Assembly: GCA_001632425.1 (NCBI GenBank)
Contig: KV425597.1
Coordinates: 132,443-196,442, forward strand
DNA length: 64,000 nucleotides
Reading direction: 5' to 3'
DNA from: Neolentinus lepideus HHB14362 ss-1
Lineage: Eukaryota > Basidiomycota > Agaricomycetes > Gloeophyllales > Gloeophyllaceae
Below are positions 47,098 through 58,549 of this stretch, in pieces. A model generated the notes under the pieces. The model was not told the DNA's origin. It made no database searches and worked only from the letters and a program-made list of their open reading frames with translations. Each line of letters begins with the position of its first letter. Positions within the stretch are counted from its first letter, which is position 1. The translations under genes and the position numbers were made by a program.

Positions 47098-47493
47098 TCA
47101 GCTCTGAGACTTACTCTCAGCTTGCCACATATCCGGGGTCGCCGCTGGCTGCTCGTCGACCGGGTTTGTGTCGTGTGCTCTCCGCTCGGCCTCCTTCTTC
47201 TGTGCAGCCTCGAATCCATCCTCATCGAACGACTTGTTGCAACAAGAACCGCAGCATCCCCTCTGCCCCCCACAGCAGCCATCTGCACCGAACCGCTCTA
47301 CGAGAGTAAATCGGAGCGATACAGGTTAGAAGAACAGACTCACTCACTCGTGTTGCACCATGCCTCAAAGCATCCAGTTACAGCAACACCTGATAAATTC
47401 CTATCGGCACAGGCATCCTTGACGGTAGTATAAATTTGACGTACAGCATACACCTATAAGTCCGGCGATGCAGCTTTCTCCTGCGTTGGCCAT
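47098..47493 (-). CDS. Small Cys-rich protein of unknown function, three exons
   Basis: Hand-spliced from exons 47493-47454, 47389-47348 and 47297-47098, with introns of 64 and 50 nt bounded by GTGTAT..CAG and GTGAGT..TAG. The product has about 93 residues. It starts MANAGESCIAGLIGVAVTGC, has FEAWCNTKRFGADGCCGGQR and GCCGSCCNKSFDEDGFEAAQ, then a charged tail (KKEAERRAHDTNPVDEQPAA) ending AESKSQS with TGA at 47098-47100. The N-terminus is a short hydrophobic segment without a clear cleavage site. The CC-rich core could bind metal or be palmitoylated at a membrane. Similar CCxxCCNKSFDED-type small proteins are, to my recollection, common in Agaricomycetes without a known role. No frame longer than 40 codons shows it, so automatic gene finders may miss it. 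Confidence 0.7.
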
Positions 47494-47863
47494 CTCGCTG
47501 GAACAACGAATGGAGCGTAATAAAGCAAAAGGGCCTTTATTTATGGCTGCATTTTCAGTGCGTAGGAGGCGTACGCGCAGCAACGCATATATGCAGCGAT
47601 GCCATTGCTCAGATGTACAGGGGATACCGGCGTCCGGCGGTCAAGTTAGGTTCAGGGCCGGCGGCGACTTGCAAGTACTGCCTTCAAGCAGGTGAACTCG
47701 ATTTGATGGGCCAATGCCACAAAAACCAGTAGCAACAAATATTTATGACATACAGACACAATGTAATTTACCCCATTAGAAAGCATTTGGCGACATACTT
47801 TTTCAACGCAGCTGGGAGCCGAAAAAGATGCCAAGACAACTCCAAGACAACTCCATAAATTCC
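47494..47863. other. Intergenic spacer
   Basis: About 370 bases between the Cys-rich gene start and the end of the TBCC gene. A direct duplication of CAAGACAACTCC lies at about 47832-47855. No gene seen. Confidence 0.45.
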
Positions 47864-49000
47864 TCATGGCTGCACAGGCGGCAGGAATAGCTCCAACGCT
47901 GTGAGAGCCTCAGGCTGCACCGGCCATTGTTGAATCACCCGCTCTGGCGGTAATTCAGACCAGTTGGGGGATGAAGTTGGCTTGATCTGGGAGAAATCCT
48001 GCACGAATAGGTGCTTGCTCTCCTAGCAGAACATGAGGCCATGCAAGGAGAACGTGGTGTCAACACGTACCCAGGCACTGCTCTCTGTCAGGTTGGGTAG
48101 GGATTTGGGGAATGGTGAGAAGCGGATCCCTGAGCAATGTTCAATGACGGGATTTGATGGAATGGAGAGATAGACGTCTGTGTCCTTTGAGGTATGCATC
48201 CGGAACTAGAAGTGAATAAGTGCGAGATTAGACGAATAACTGTCGCAGCTTTTACCTGATGACAACTAAGCACCAGCACGCATCGTCGTAAATCATGCAA
48301 CAGCACGCTACCGTTCACCTGGCCCAGCAGCAGTACGCAATGCGTGATATTCCGGACATGGATAGCAGAGAACGACCGCCCGACTGGAGTTACTAAGTTT
48401 AAGATGCAGTGATCCAGGTCCGAAATAGTCAGATCGGTTGCCTGCACATTTCCCAGCTCAGCCGCAGTAAGGTAGGTATACGATCTCGATGCAATGGACA
48501 AGCCCGCAGTCACAGCAGTCGGAGGTACCTCCGTCGATGTAAAAGATGGCGTCGGAGCAATAGCATTCGGGGTGGTCGTAGGTGTAGACGCCTTAGTCGC
48601 CTTTCGCCTGAATGAAAACTTAGCCTTTGGAGCAGACGCAGCGCGCAATTCTTCCAGATTCCCCTCGATAGAGTTCAGTTGCTATCGAAAAATCCGTCGA
48701 AGAGTGCAGGAACTAGATGTAGCAGATACCCTACCGATTCGTATTGCCTCTGATCGTAAGACGGCAGATACCCAGTTGCGTCCGTCAATTCCTTCCTTAC
48801 TTTCACCAGATCCTGCGTGATACCTTGGACTTGCTCCGGATTCGGTGATGGTTTGGCAGCTTCGATACGCGACGAAAGTTCTGTTGTACCGGCACCGTTT
48901 AGGGCATGCTCGAAATGAAAATGGCGGATTGCAGACCGGATCGGGCGTCCTGGAAGTAGTGATAGAATGTGTCGATTAGCTCGCGAGTATTGACAGACAT
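47864..49000 (-). CDS. Tubulin-binding cofactor C (TBCC) domain protein
   Basis: Chaperone that acts as GTPase activator for beta-tubulin in the last step of tubulin dimer assembly. Start ATG at 49000 (MSVNTRELIDTFYHYFQDAR). The spectrin-like N-terminal helix region continues as SELSSRIEAAKPSPNPEQVQ and DLVKVRKELTDATG after a 56-nt intron with donor GTCTGC. A basic hinge follows (ASAPKAKFSFRRKATK). The C-CAP/TBCC beta-helix has LTISDLDHCILNLVTPVGRS, FSAIHVRNITHCVLLLGQVN, GSVLLHDLRRCVLVLSCHQF and RMHTSKDTDVYLSIPSNPVI. The Arg of the HQFR segment fits the GAP-type arginine of the family. It ends ELFLPPVQP with TGA at 47864-47866. About 300 residues. Confidence 0.85.
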
Positions 49001-49198
49001 TCCGACGGAATCCAGAAGATTGGTCTGAAATTAGTATAAGGACCGTCGCAGTGACTGTGGTGGTCGTTACGTATACTCGTTAGAAGCAGGGTGACTCCGT
49101 GACACAGAGCGTCTCAGGCTGGCGCGGCCTCTTCTAGAGTTCGTTCCTCCTCACGATCTTCCCCCTCGTCGCTGCAGAGCACCTCAAGATCCTCTACA
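49001..49198. other. Divergent promoter, TBCC / Rbx1
   Basis: Only 198 bases separate the two start codons, so the genes probably share a bidirectional promoter. No specific motif named. Confidence 0.5.
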
Positions 49199-49870
49199 AT
49201 GGCTGATATGGACGTTGATCCCCCTACCACTGCGAACAAGAAGGAGGAAAAGCAGCGATTTGAGGTCAAGAAGGTGACTGTCCATAATGCGATGCCTGAA
49301 CATGCACTGACCAATGCTTAGTGGAATGCCGTGGCTTTGTGGGCTTGGGGTAAGCTGGATCTTTAGAAGTCAGCCGAAGATGTTGCTTGGATTGTACGCG
49401 AAGCTTTCGCGCGTGCAAGAGGTCTGGTTGCTCAGAGCGTGACTAACTGATCTGTCCGTAGACATCGTCGTAGACAACTGTGCCATCTGCAGAAACCATA
49501 TCATGGATCTATGTGAGTATCATGCTTATCTTGCTTATCTTGCAACCGTGGTCCACGGCGTCACTGATACGGTATTGCTGTTCTGCCAGGCATCGATTGT
49601 CAGGCGAATCAGATCTCCGCAACCAGCGAGGACTGTAACGCGGCCTGGGGTATCTGTAACGTATGTCCGCGCAATGTTTTAGGTCACGATTTGTGTTGAT
49701 GGTTGGACCATTCAGCATGCGTTCCACTTCCACTGCATCTCGCGGTGGCTGAAGACTAGGAACGTCTGCCCGCTGGATAACAGAGAGTGGGAGTTGCAGA
49801 AGTACGTTATCGTTCCTTCCTTTTTTCATGATGGCGCGTTCAATCTGAATATCCTAGGTACGGCCGATGA
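49199..49870 (+). CDS. HRT1: RING-box protein Rbx1/Roc1/Hrt1, cullin-RING ligase subunit
   Basis: RING-H2 subunit that recruits the E2 to SCF and other cullin ubiquitin ligases. Start ATG at 49199 ([20 protein letters not shown]). Exons then give [80 protein letters not shown] and ELQKYGR, ending with TGA at 49868-49870. All zinc ligands of the RING-H2 motif and the extra zinc site are present (C-x2-C, C-x2-C, C, CNHAFHFHC, C). About 107 residues, the normal length, in six exons with five short introns. Only the N-terminal tail differs from animal orthologues. Confidence 0.95.
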
Positions 49871-50260
49871 GGACCCTGGTTTACGTCAGAATAATCACCA
49901 TGTTTTGTCTGTATACTAGCTTTTTCCTCTGTTCCACGTGTATCTGCAAAATTGTTCAAAATCGCTACATTCGCATAGAAACTAATGTGCCACGACTTGC
50001 AATCAGATGTGAATGATGTAAGACGATGAGCTGCATCTTGGAAGTTCGGGTGTTCGGTACGTATGATTAATGCACTTGACGTACTCTAAACCTCCCGGTG
50101 ATAGCAATTCGGGCATGCCAGTTTCTGTAGAATTGGCTAATGCAATGACTTTTGTTCCAGATATGGGGTTGGTGTAGGTGCTTTACGAGTAGCCCTCAAA
50201 TATGACTGGGATATGATGGTGAAGATATAAAATTAGCTGAACAAGCCAAGGCGAATACCA
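49871..50260. other. Intergenic spacer
   Basis: About 390 bases after Rbx1; AT-rich, nothing seen. Confidence 0.4.
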
Positions 50261-50650
50261 ATGATGACCAGCACGACCATCAACTACTGCATAGGCGACG
50301 AGATTCCCCCCACGCTCACTGGGGATCTGAATTCGCCCGCTCGACCTCCATCCTTGTCATATTCTACGACCAGCTCGGCGGTGGTCGATCAACCCATCTC
50401 CCTGGGAGAAAGAAAGAATTCTGGACGTACGACCTCTTCATGAACGAGCTCCAGAGCCCACTTGAACATCACAAGGTCGTGGTTAACTATGATCTCCTCG
50501 GGGATTCGTTTGGCGTGATGTTGGCTATGATGTTGGTGCCGATGCACAAGCCCAAGAGACTGATGCACTTGGTCATGGTGTCCTGCCCGCCTTCCATAGA
50601 GTTGCGGCTCTCTTTGGATCAACTGGGTCAAGCTCGCGAGATCGACATAC
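50261..50650 (+). pseudogene. Truncated, frameshifted copy of the proline iminopeptidase gene
   Basis: Reads like the gene at 45.8-46.8 kb but on the opposite strand. It has GDEIPPTLTGDLNSPARP (compare TGDLNSSARP), then, in another frame, LVIFYDQLGGGRSTHLPGRK and KEFWTYDLFMNELQSP, and then VNYDLLGDSFGVMLAMMLVP (compare NYDLLGHSWGGMLAAMF). About 23 codons carrying the HGGPG oxyanion motif are missing between the first two blocks. The nucleophile elbow is altered from GHSWGG to GDSFGV, and the copy stops being recognisable near 50650, so the last third with the catalytic Asp and His is absent. A decayed duplicate that cannot make an active enzyme. Confidence 0.85.
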
Positions 50651-50799
50651 ATGTCATTCTGACAGGGAAAGGAGACATATGTAGATACACTCGACTTCGG
50701 TGTCATCAGATGGTTCGATGCCCAAGAGCGTCCGTAGTCGAGGAGCTGCCCACCATGCGTGACCCAAGTAATAATTTAACTGTTCCAAGGTAAGAACTC

Positions 50800-51074
50800 G
50801 TAGTAGAAAGAGTACATGCTGTACAGCCGGACCCGAGAATTGTGGTTACGGTGCCATGAATTCTACCGGAGTCCGTGCGAGTAATAAGCAGATGCGTACA
50901 CACAACGAAGAGCGTCAGGACGACACCATAGCCGACATAAGTGAGGAGAGATCCTTGTAGGAATGTCTCCTCGCTGTATATCAAGGTCGAAGTCTCATTT
51001 AAAGGCTGCGGTCTGGGGCATGACTGTGCCACCACGTCATGTGCTAGTGACACAACACGACAGAAGCTAGCCAC
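50800..51074 (-). pseudogene. Fragment of a basidiomycete multi-pass membrane protein family
   Basis: The stretch STLIYSEETFLQGSLLTYVG followed by YGVVLTLFVVCTHLL (about 51010-50880) matches, to my recollection, the N-terminus and first membrane helix of a large Agaricomycete family of hypothetical multi-pass proteins. No acceptable start codon precedes it in frame. After the first helix the frame loses family resemblance, and only about 270 bases exist before the neighbouring iminopeptidase pseudogene. I read it as a fragment; the family identity comes from memory and is not certain. Confidence 0.4.
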
Positions 51075-51276
51075 CAGTGACTATGGATGGCTATGCACTT
51101 TTTGCTCCGTCCATTCTGAATTCCTGAAAGGGATCGGATGCTCGAATTCATGAATGCCAGGTATGGTGAATTGATCTGCACCACGACAACCACAGCGGTC
51201 GCGGCGCACCTCGATAACTGCATTCCATATTAGACTACCTGCGTTGTACTTAGGCTGCCGCGGAACAGGCATAACT

Positions 51277-53374
51277 TTACGCTTGCTGATGGTCCACCTT
51301 ACTAGCCACGAAAGCACATCTCAAGCTCTCCGCGTCAGGTTCCGGTTCCGCATAGTTCCCGCTATTCGTCGTCGTATTCTGGGGGTCCTGCTGTAGAACA
51401 ATCCTGTTCCTCGACGCGAATGAGTACTGCGGCCACTCAGGTGAACGGTCCAGCTTGTACGTGTTCGGATCACCCGAGCGCACGAAGGACAGCCAATACG
51501 CGAAGAGCTCTGAGGTGAAGGCGAGCTCTACTGGCGTCTGCGGCGTGAACGTCGTAGTTCCATTATATCTGCAACATGCGATTTGAATATTCGACGTGCA
51601 TTATAGGAAGTAGGAATTCAACACACCCGGTATTTGTACCTCGGAACATCATCCAATTTTCTGACGCATGTTCGACGGCGGTGTCGTTAATTTGCGTGGG
51701 ATTCGGCTGGTTATACCGATACGTCCATGTATTGTTGAAAACTGAAAGGGCTGTGCCAAGAATGGTACGCTTGGGGTGACATCATCAGGAGAGCTCGGAA
51801 ATACGTTTCAAGTGATCGACTTACCGCACAGCGAACATCTGATTCACCGGTAGTATCACGAAATTGCTCGTTACTGGACGGGTACTGTGATGCTGGGTAG
51901 ATGACAGTATAACCTTCTAGGTCGTATTCGGTGAGGGATGGAAAATATGTTGTAAGGGCGGTAAGAATGTCTGATCCACCGGATAGGGTCTCGTTGGAGG
52001 TGGCGCTGTAGATGAGAAGTTCTACAAACGAACAAGGAGGTATGAGAAGTAGAGCACCTACCCGACGATCAAAGGCACCTGCTTGAACTCGCCTCGCAAA
52101 ACCGACCGCGTAGGGTAGTCAAGGATGATTTTGCCGTCGATGATAGGGTGGAATGCGTTATAAAGGGATCCTGTACTGCATAAACGTCAAGGACTATTCG
52201 TATCTAACAGAGGACCTCAACCTTCGGAGCTTACAAGTTGTAGTTGGTAGCGTCCTGAGCCCGCGCTAACGCGCTCACACTAGCATTGCGCAAGCACGCC
52301 ATTTGCTCGGCGACGGTGTCTGGGCCACAGCCGGCATAGCTTGCGTAGTACTCAAAAGCAGGCTGGTGGAATCGGAGGGAACTTACATGAGCACAACACG
52401 AATGGACACTTAAGAATAAATCTTACAATCTCCTGCTCCGGTAGAGCCACAGGTGTTCGGAACACACTCTGAGCAATAGCGCCATGGAACAGCGGAGTGC
52501 TACCCTCATTCGCAACAAGGTGGAGCTCGACGGATGATCCGCCCGCACTCTGGCCATTGATAGTAACTTGCGTTGGGTCGCCGCCAAACATATCGATGTA
52601 CTGATTGATCCACTTGAGTGCTTGAATCTGGTCCTGGAAGCCAGCATTGAGGTCGCCCACCGTGCCGCTCAGGAGCTCTGGATGCGCGAGGAAGCCGAAG
52701 GAGTCGAGACGGTAGTAGACAGAGACTATAACTACATTCGGGAATTGGTTAATCCAATCGTCAAACGGCCAGTTTGCTGGATTTCCGTAGACATAACCTG
52801 AGTAGAAGGAGTGAATGTAGCCAGAGAAACCGAAGGTATATGAGGATTACCTCCACCGTGGATGTAGACGAGCACAGGCACTATTAGAGTTTATTAGTAT
52901 TATTGCTCATGACTGGGGAATTCATGTTACGAACAATTACTGCCCTTGGAGGCGCCGTATGGTGTGTAAATGTTAACTTTCAGACAGTCCTCACTCCCCG
53001 CACCTCCAGCATCACCTACTGTAATAAAGATCAGTTTGAGCATGGTCGAAGGTTTATTGACATTGCCCACCTCCCGTAGTACCTTGGATGCAGAAATTAG
53101 GGTAAGTCGTAGAGTCAATGACTTGGCCGTTTGCAGCAGCTGCTACACGAGTGACATTCAACGGAAGGGGAGCGCGAAATCTCAGTTCACCGAGAGGAGG
53201 TTCGGCGTACGGAATTCCGAGATAGGCCACGGTGTTAGGGTAAGAAACGTTCCCCTTGTAGCTCGCATAGCCGGTGTCGACGACGTTTCCGACAGTTTCA
53301 GTGGTGATTGCGAAGGCAAGTCGCGAACCATATAGCAGAAGCCCAACTAAAGAGCGAAGTGTCAAGCCCCACAT
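51277..53374 (-). CDS. Secreted carboxylesterase / lipase, type B family
   Basis: Extracellular alpha/beta hydrolase of the carboxylesterase type B (COesterase) family, cleaving esters or lipids. Start ATG at 53374; signal peptide MWGLTLRSLVGLLLYGSRLA. The N-terminal family pattern is TVAYLGIPYAEPPLGELRFR, then SEDCLKVNIYTPYG and LPVLVYIHGGGNPHTFGFSG (oxyanion hole). WFDD-like NWPFDDWINQFPNVVIVSVY, GFLAHPELLSGTVGDLNAGF, QDQIQALKWINQYIDMFGGD and the nucleophile motif VTINGQSAGGSSVELHLV follow. Later come IVGATSNETLSGGSD, with a candidate acid residue, and HASENWMMFRGTNTGYNGTT. It ends CAFVASKVDHQQA with TAA at 51277-51279. About eight introns and 560 residues, the normal length. Several N-x-S/T sites suit secretion. 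A TATA-like CTATAAGG lies about 55 bases upstream of the ATG. Intact. Confidence 0.9.
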
Positions 53375-53910
53375 TTTGCTAGCCAGCTAGGACGCCTTGT
53401 AGCATTTCGTAGATGACACGCCCTCCTTATAGAGAGACCCAGAAAATAGAAACAGAGCGGCCGACAGAAATAAAAGAGCCGAAATAATTGCACATTTGGC
53501 CAATCACAACCAGTCGAAGCAGGCGCAAGGCGGTCATCAGACCGTGCTTGAGGCTTCGTGGAGGAACAGTCGGAAATACCACCCTGGACGGGCCGCTCCT
53601 GAGTGTGAAGGTCTGAATTCCCTGACAAAAACCACAGCTTTGACGTTGCTACCCTAGTATTGGAAGAAGATATCTACTGCTCGGTGCAGCTGCAGGACGA
53701 GGCAAAAAGCAGTGAAACAGATCTAGAGGGTGCGGGTTAACCGCCGGCGATAGCATTGCAACGGGCGCCTAATTAATTCCTGTAAAGGCAATCTCCGAAG
53801 TGGATCTTATTGCGTGCACTGATTTCTTTCGTAAGGACAAACGTAGTAAGGGCTTCCGTGTTCGTTTCACAATAACTGCTTGCTGTTTGAGAGATCTCAA
53901 GTTCAGGACA
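53375..53910. other. Divergent promoter, carboxylesterase / CstF-64
   Basis: 536 bases between two divergent starts; contains the TATA-like site of the esterase and no coding sequence. Confidence 0.5.
53427..53436 (-). promoter_or_regulatory. Putative TATA box of the carboxylesterase gene
   Basis: CTCTATAAGG on the minus strand about 55 bases before the ATG at 53374. Assigned by position and sequence. Confidence 0.45.
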
Positions 53911-55519
53911 ATGAGCAAAGTGGTATTTGGTGCGTTCTTATATAACCTTTAACATATGATGTATTTCATAGCTATTCAGTCGGCAATGTCCCCTATAACA
54001 TGGGCGAAGTAGGTCCTCATCCTTGTGCTTGCAATCAAAGAGACTTACGAGGCTTCCGTGTAAGGAACAACTTATTGATGTGTTCAAGTCGGTTGGGCAA
54101 GTTATTGGATTCAGGTGTGTGAGCATAGATCTGTAAGGAGGCTGACTTACTAATCCTATTGAACAACGAAGATTGGTGTTTGACAGGGAGACGGGGAAAC
54201 CGCGAGGATATGGGTTCTGCGAATTCACGGGTACGCTCGCAACTAGTCTGATTGAATATACGCAGCCCGGGTCCTTACAGTACCACGGAATTGTGCCACG
54301 TCTAAATCACAGACCATGAAACTGCATTGTCTGCTGTTCGCAACCTGAATAATGTCGATGTCGGTGGTCGTCCCCTTCGAATAGATCTCGCCGATTCAGA
54401 CCCATTCCTTGAAGGCAAAACCACGGTGCGTGGCGAAATCATCGACAGCGGCGAATCAAGAGCCCAATGGCGAGAACGTGAACGTGAAATCCACCGAGGG
54501 GGCGGCGCTCCGTCTAGGAATCAAGATCCAAACGCATTTCTCTCAACCCTTCCGCCAGGCGTGCCAGTGCCTCCAGGAAAGACGCCTCCGGATGTAATCA
54601 CGCAAGTCCTGGCTGAAATGCCACCCCCTCAAGTAATTGAAGTCTTAGCACAGATGAAGGTTCGACGTCAGCATAGTGAGAATGCCTCAAGATCTATATC
54701 ACTGAGCCCCTCTCGAATGTGTTTAGGCATTCGTTATCACTCACCCTGAACAAGCACGAGCACTGCTTATGGCGCATCCGCAGCTCGGATACGCGTTGTT
54801 TCAAGCACTGATTATGCACAAAATCCTAGATGAACAAATTATTACGGTAGAACCATTTCCTCGCTTGAATATCACACTCGCCAGTTGTCTGAATGGACCG
54901 GCAAATAGCGTATGCAAGCTGCTGCCGCCGCCGCTTCAAGACCGGCCCCCCCGAATGTTCCGACCCCTGCCCTTTCTGTGCCACCTCAACCACCTTTCCC
55001 TCCGAACTTGTACAGTCAAGGCCCACAACATCTGCATCAAGGACAACCTCCCATGCCGATGTCTAACCCATCCATGACAGTGCCTCCGCCGATGCACGGG
55101 CACGGACAGCCCCAGATGCCTCCTATGCCGCCATATGGAGCGCAGGCACCGCCGCCACACATCCCGCCCAATCATATTCCTCAGTCACAGCCGTCTTACT
55201 ACCAGCCGCCCCCGCCGCATCCGTCATCTACACCAAATCCAGCACAGGCGCAAGTGCAACAGGACGTACACATTGATCCGCAGCAGAAGGTAAACATCAT
55301 GATATTGGCGTCTTAAATGCGCGGTGATTAATTGGTATACAGGCAATGCTGCTGCAAGTCTTAGGCATGACGCCGGAGCAGATCAACGCCTTGGACCCAA
55401 CAGCGCGAGATACCGTGAATCGGATAGTGCGTATCCTACTTCTCGTAGGCGCCAAATCTTCAACTCACGTCCTTCCCTCACAGCGAAGTCAATTCTATCC
55501 GCAAGGTTTCTCGACATAG
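53911..55519 (+). CDS. RNA15: Cleavage stimulation factor 64-kDa subunit (CstF-64 / Rna15)
   Basis: mRNA 3'-end processing factor that binds the G/U-rich element downstream of the poly(A) site. Start ATG at 53911 (MSKVVF). The RRM reads FVGNVPYNMGEEQLIDVFKS, VGQVIGFRLVFDRETGKPRG and YGFCEFTDHETALSAVRNLN, with RNP1 and RNP2 intact. The hinge domain has GKTPPDVITQVLAEMPPPQV and IEVLAQMK, continuing after an intron as AFVITHPEQARALLMAHPQL and GYALFQALIMHKILDEQIIT. A Pro/Gln/Met-rich linker follows (54912-55290). The C-terminal domain that binds Pcf11 is AMLLQVLGMTPEQINALDPT, ARDTVNRIRSQFYPQGFST, ending with TAG at 55517-55519. Seven or so exons, about 420 residues; intact. Confidence 0.93.
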
Positions 55520-55587
55520 CTAGCTAATGTCTAACGAAGACTACCAAAATAATATATCGAGCACGTCCTCGATTCTACCCCTGTATA

Positions 55588-58549
55588 TTATACAAGCTTG
55601 TTTTCCAAACTTCTCGTCGTCTTTAGAACAACCAGCTTCTGTGCAACCTCCTCCAGCGGGATCGTCTCACTCCGCGCCTTCGTGCCGACGTCGTCACGGT
55701 TACGGACGTTCACCGAGCGATTGTCCAATTCGTCTTGGCCAACGACTATACATAAATATTCTTCAGTATTGCTACCTTCACACACATAGTAACATAGACG
55801 CTCACCAAGAATGAAGTTATACTGCGCGATTTCTCCGTTGCGGATCTTCTTCGGCAGGGTGTTCTCGCCATTGTCAACGTCTGCGAAGATGCCCAACTTA
55901 TTTAGGTATTCCGCGACTTCGGACGCGTAATCTTTCTACAACCCAGTAGTCGGTCAGTAACACACCTTTGGACAGCTAGAGGCACTCACATATGGTACAG
56001 AGACTGGAATGACCAAGACTTGCCGTGGCGATATCCAGAACGGCCTGCGGAGAACGTTTAGGTCCATCCCGAAAACTGCCAAACAAACAAACTACCATTT
56101 CCCAGCAAAGTGCTCCGTGATAATAGCAATAAACCTCTCCAAGCTACCCAAGATCGCACGGTGGATGATGACCGGCCGCGTCGGCTTATCAGGGTTGGGC
56201 GCCTCCTCGCCACTACGGTACTTCAGATTGAACTGCTCCGGCAGCTGGAAGTCCAGCTGAATCGTTGCACACTGGAATGAACGCTTAAGCGCATCGCTAA
56301 TCGTGATGTCGATCTTGGGGCCGTAGAATGCACCGTCACCTGGGTTGAGCTCCCACTTGCTGGGGTAGAACGTGTCCAGCGCCTTCTTCAATTGCTATAA
56401 AACGAAGTCAGAGTCAGCGAGAGGTGCGTGCAGAGGATGGACTGACCTCTTCGGCAACATTCCACGTCTCGATCTGGCCGAGGTAGTTCTCTGGCCGTGT
56501 AGACAGCTCGAGCTTGAACTCAAAGCCAAAGAGACCGTACACGTATTGCATGAAATTAAACAACGAACCGATCTCCTCCTCGACCTGAACGAAGTCAATC
56601 ACAGACGTTCCATGCGACATGGACGCTATCCCCCTCACCTGCGACGGCATGCAGAAAATATGCGTATCATCCTGGACGAACCTCCGTACACGCGTCAAGC
56701 CTGTTAACGCGCCGCTGGCCTCATTCCGGTGGACGATGCCGAACTCGGCCATGCGGATGGGCAACTCTTTGTACGAGCGATCGCGCGAGTCGAAGATAAG
56801 ACAGTGACCAGGGCAATTCATTGGCTTCAACGCCCACTTCTCCTTCTCGACGTCCAGGGTGAACATGTCGTCCCTATAGTTCTGCCAGTGTCCGGACGTC
56901 TCCCACAGTTTAGAGTTATACATGTTCGGCGAGATGACTGGAGGTGAGGGTGGTTAGCAGCGTTCGGGAACCGGGACGAATGACGACTATACCTTCCTGG
57001 TAGCCTCGCTTGAAGTACTCTGACTATATGCGTATTAGATAATTGTATTGAGCTTGTCAGCTTGATAGCCTACCCGGAGCAACTCGACGAGTGTGTTGTA
57101 TATCCGAGTACCGTGTGGTAAGAAGAAACAGCTTCCAGGACTTAAGTCATTGAAGAAGAACAGCTCTTGTTCCTAGACTATTGTTAAGACAGGATCCTTT
57201 TGCTTCATATTTGATTGCATACCTTGCCGATCTTGCGATGGTCACGCCTTGCAGCCTCCGCAAGGAACGCCTTATACTCTGTCAGCTGCTTCTTGTCGGG
57301 AAATGAGATGCCGTAGACTCTTTGTAGCGAATCATTGCTCGGATCACCGAGGAAGTATGATGAGGAGTTCTATCGTTAACTGTGAGGCGGTGATAGACGC
57401 ATATACTGCTTTACGTACCTTCGTGACCATAAAAGCCTTGATCCTACCTGTATGCGGGATATGTGGTCCCACGCACAGATCTACCATAGGACCGCAGCGA
57501 TAGACTGTCGTCGAGGTACCGTCGGGTATCTTACTCTCGATCAGGTATTTTTTGTATTTGTTGTACTGTTACGAGACAATCAGTTACGCGATGTGAGGGT
57601 GTTAGAGCGTGAGGCACGCACACCGAACATCTTCAGTAGCGTCTCTTTAGGCACTATGAGCCGCTCGAACTTTTGTTTCTCTTTGGTGGCCATGTCTCCG
57701 AGCTTCTCAAGGGCGGGATAATCTGATTGTGTAACAGGTCTACGTGCACGTTAAGGGGACAACTGTATTAGTTACCGCAAGACGTACCGGTCCTCGATAC
57801 CCATCTCATAGAAGAAACCATCATCTGTCGGAGGACCCAAACACAAGTGGCAACCGTAGTGTCGTTCTGCTGCCTCTCCGAGTACGTGAGCTGATGAGTG
57901 CCAGAAGACCTTCTTTCCTACAACAAAATGTGAAAACAGCCATCTTGGGATCTTAACTGCATCCACACCTTCTGGATGCTCAAAATCTAGGAGTTCCAGG
58001 TTAACCGACGCTTCCAAAGGCCGCTCGAGGTCCCATAATTCGCCGTTCACCTATGGACGACAACTATTAGTCTAGTGCCGAAATATCCACGACCTAGTTG
58101 CGCACTTTAGCAATTACAACGCGCTCTGACAAACTCTTTGACAGCTCCTTCGCAACGTCCATAGGAGACGTATTCCAACTCGTTCCCTTGCGGACAGACC
58201 CATCAGGCAACGTAATGTTGATCTCCTGGCGTGGTTGCGCTGTGCATCATTGAATAAACGGTTTCGTTGACGCGAGATACGACTCACCCTTCACCCATTC
58301 ATCGTATTCCGCCTTCAGCTTCTCAAAGATTTTTATCCGATGGTCAAAGAACGCCGGTGGGGGATTCAACTGAAGAAAGATACCTCAACTGATTGCGTAC
58401 ACTCCCACTGCTACAAAATAACGCGCCTCTAATGGAAAGCTCGATGTAGACGTATCAGGTTTCTTCTTCTCCTTCGCTTTCTTTGCGTCGGCCTGTAAAG
58501 CAGGCACCTGCAACTTCGCAGACGATTCGACTGGATGCACTTCGGCCAT
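55588..58549 (-). CDS. THS1: Threonyl-tRNA synthetase (class II), possibly with a mitochondrial isoform start upstream
   Basis: Charges tRNA-Thr. Start ATG at 58549 ([20 protein letters not shown]). TGS domain: [20 protein letters not shown], then [12 protein letters not shown]. Editing (HxxxH) domain: [20 protein letters not shown] (zinc-type HSSAH), [20 protein letters not shown] and [20 protein letters not shown]. Class II core: [53 protein letters not shown] (motif 2), [20 protein letters not shown] and [20 protein letters not shown] (motif 3). The anticodon-binding domain runs [16 protein letters not shown] to [10 protein letters not shown], with TAA at 55588-55590. About ten introns, about 760 residues, all landmarks in order. 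An in-frame ATG at 58642 would add 31 Arg-rich residues, discussed as a finding. Confidence 0.94.

Noticed and set aside
47828..47860. Short tandem duplications (also at 13635, 22067 and 49525)
   Set aside because: Two copies of 9-12 bases each; ordinary replication slippage.
48890..48980. Apparent frameshift in the TBCC gene
   Set aside because: A 56-nt intron with donor GTCTGC and acceptor CAG restores the frame (QDARSELSSRIE).
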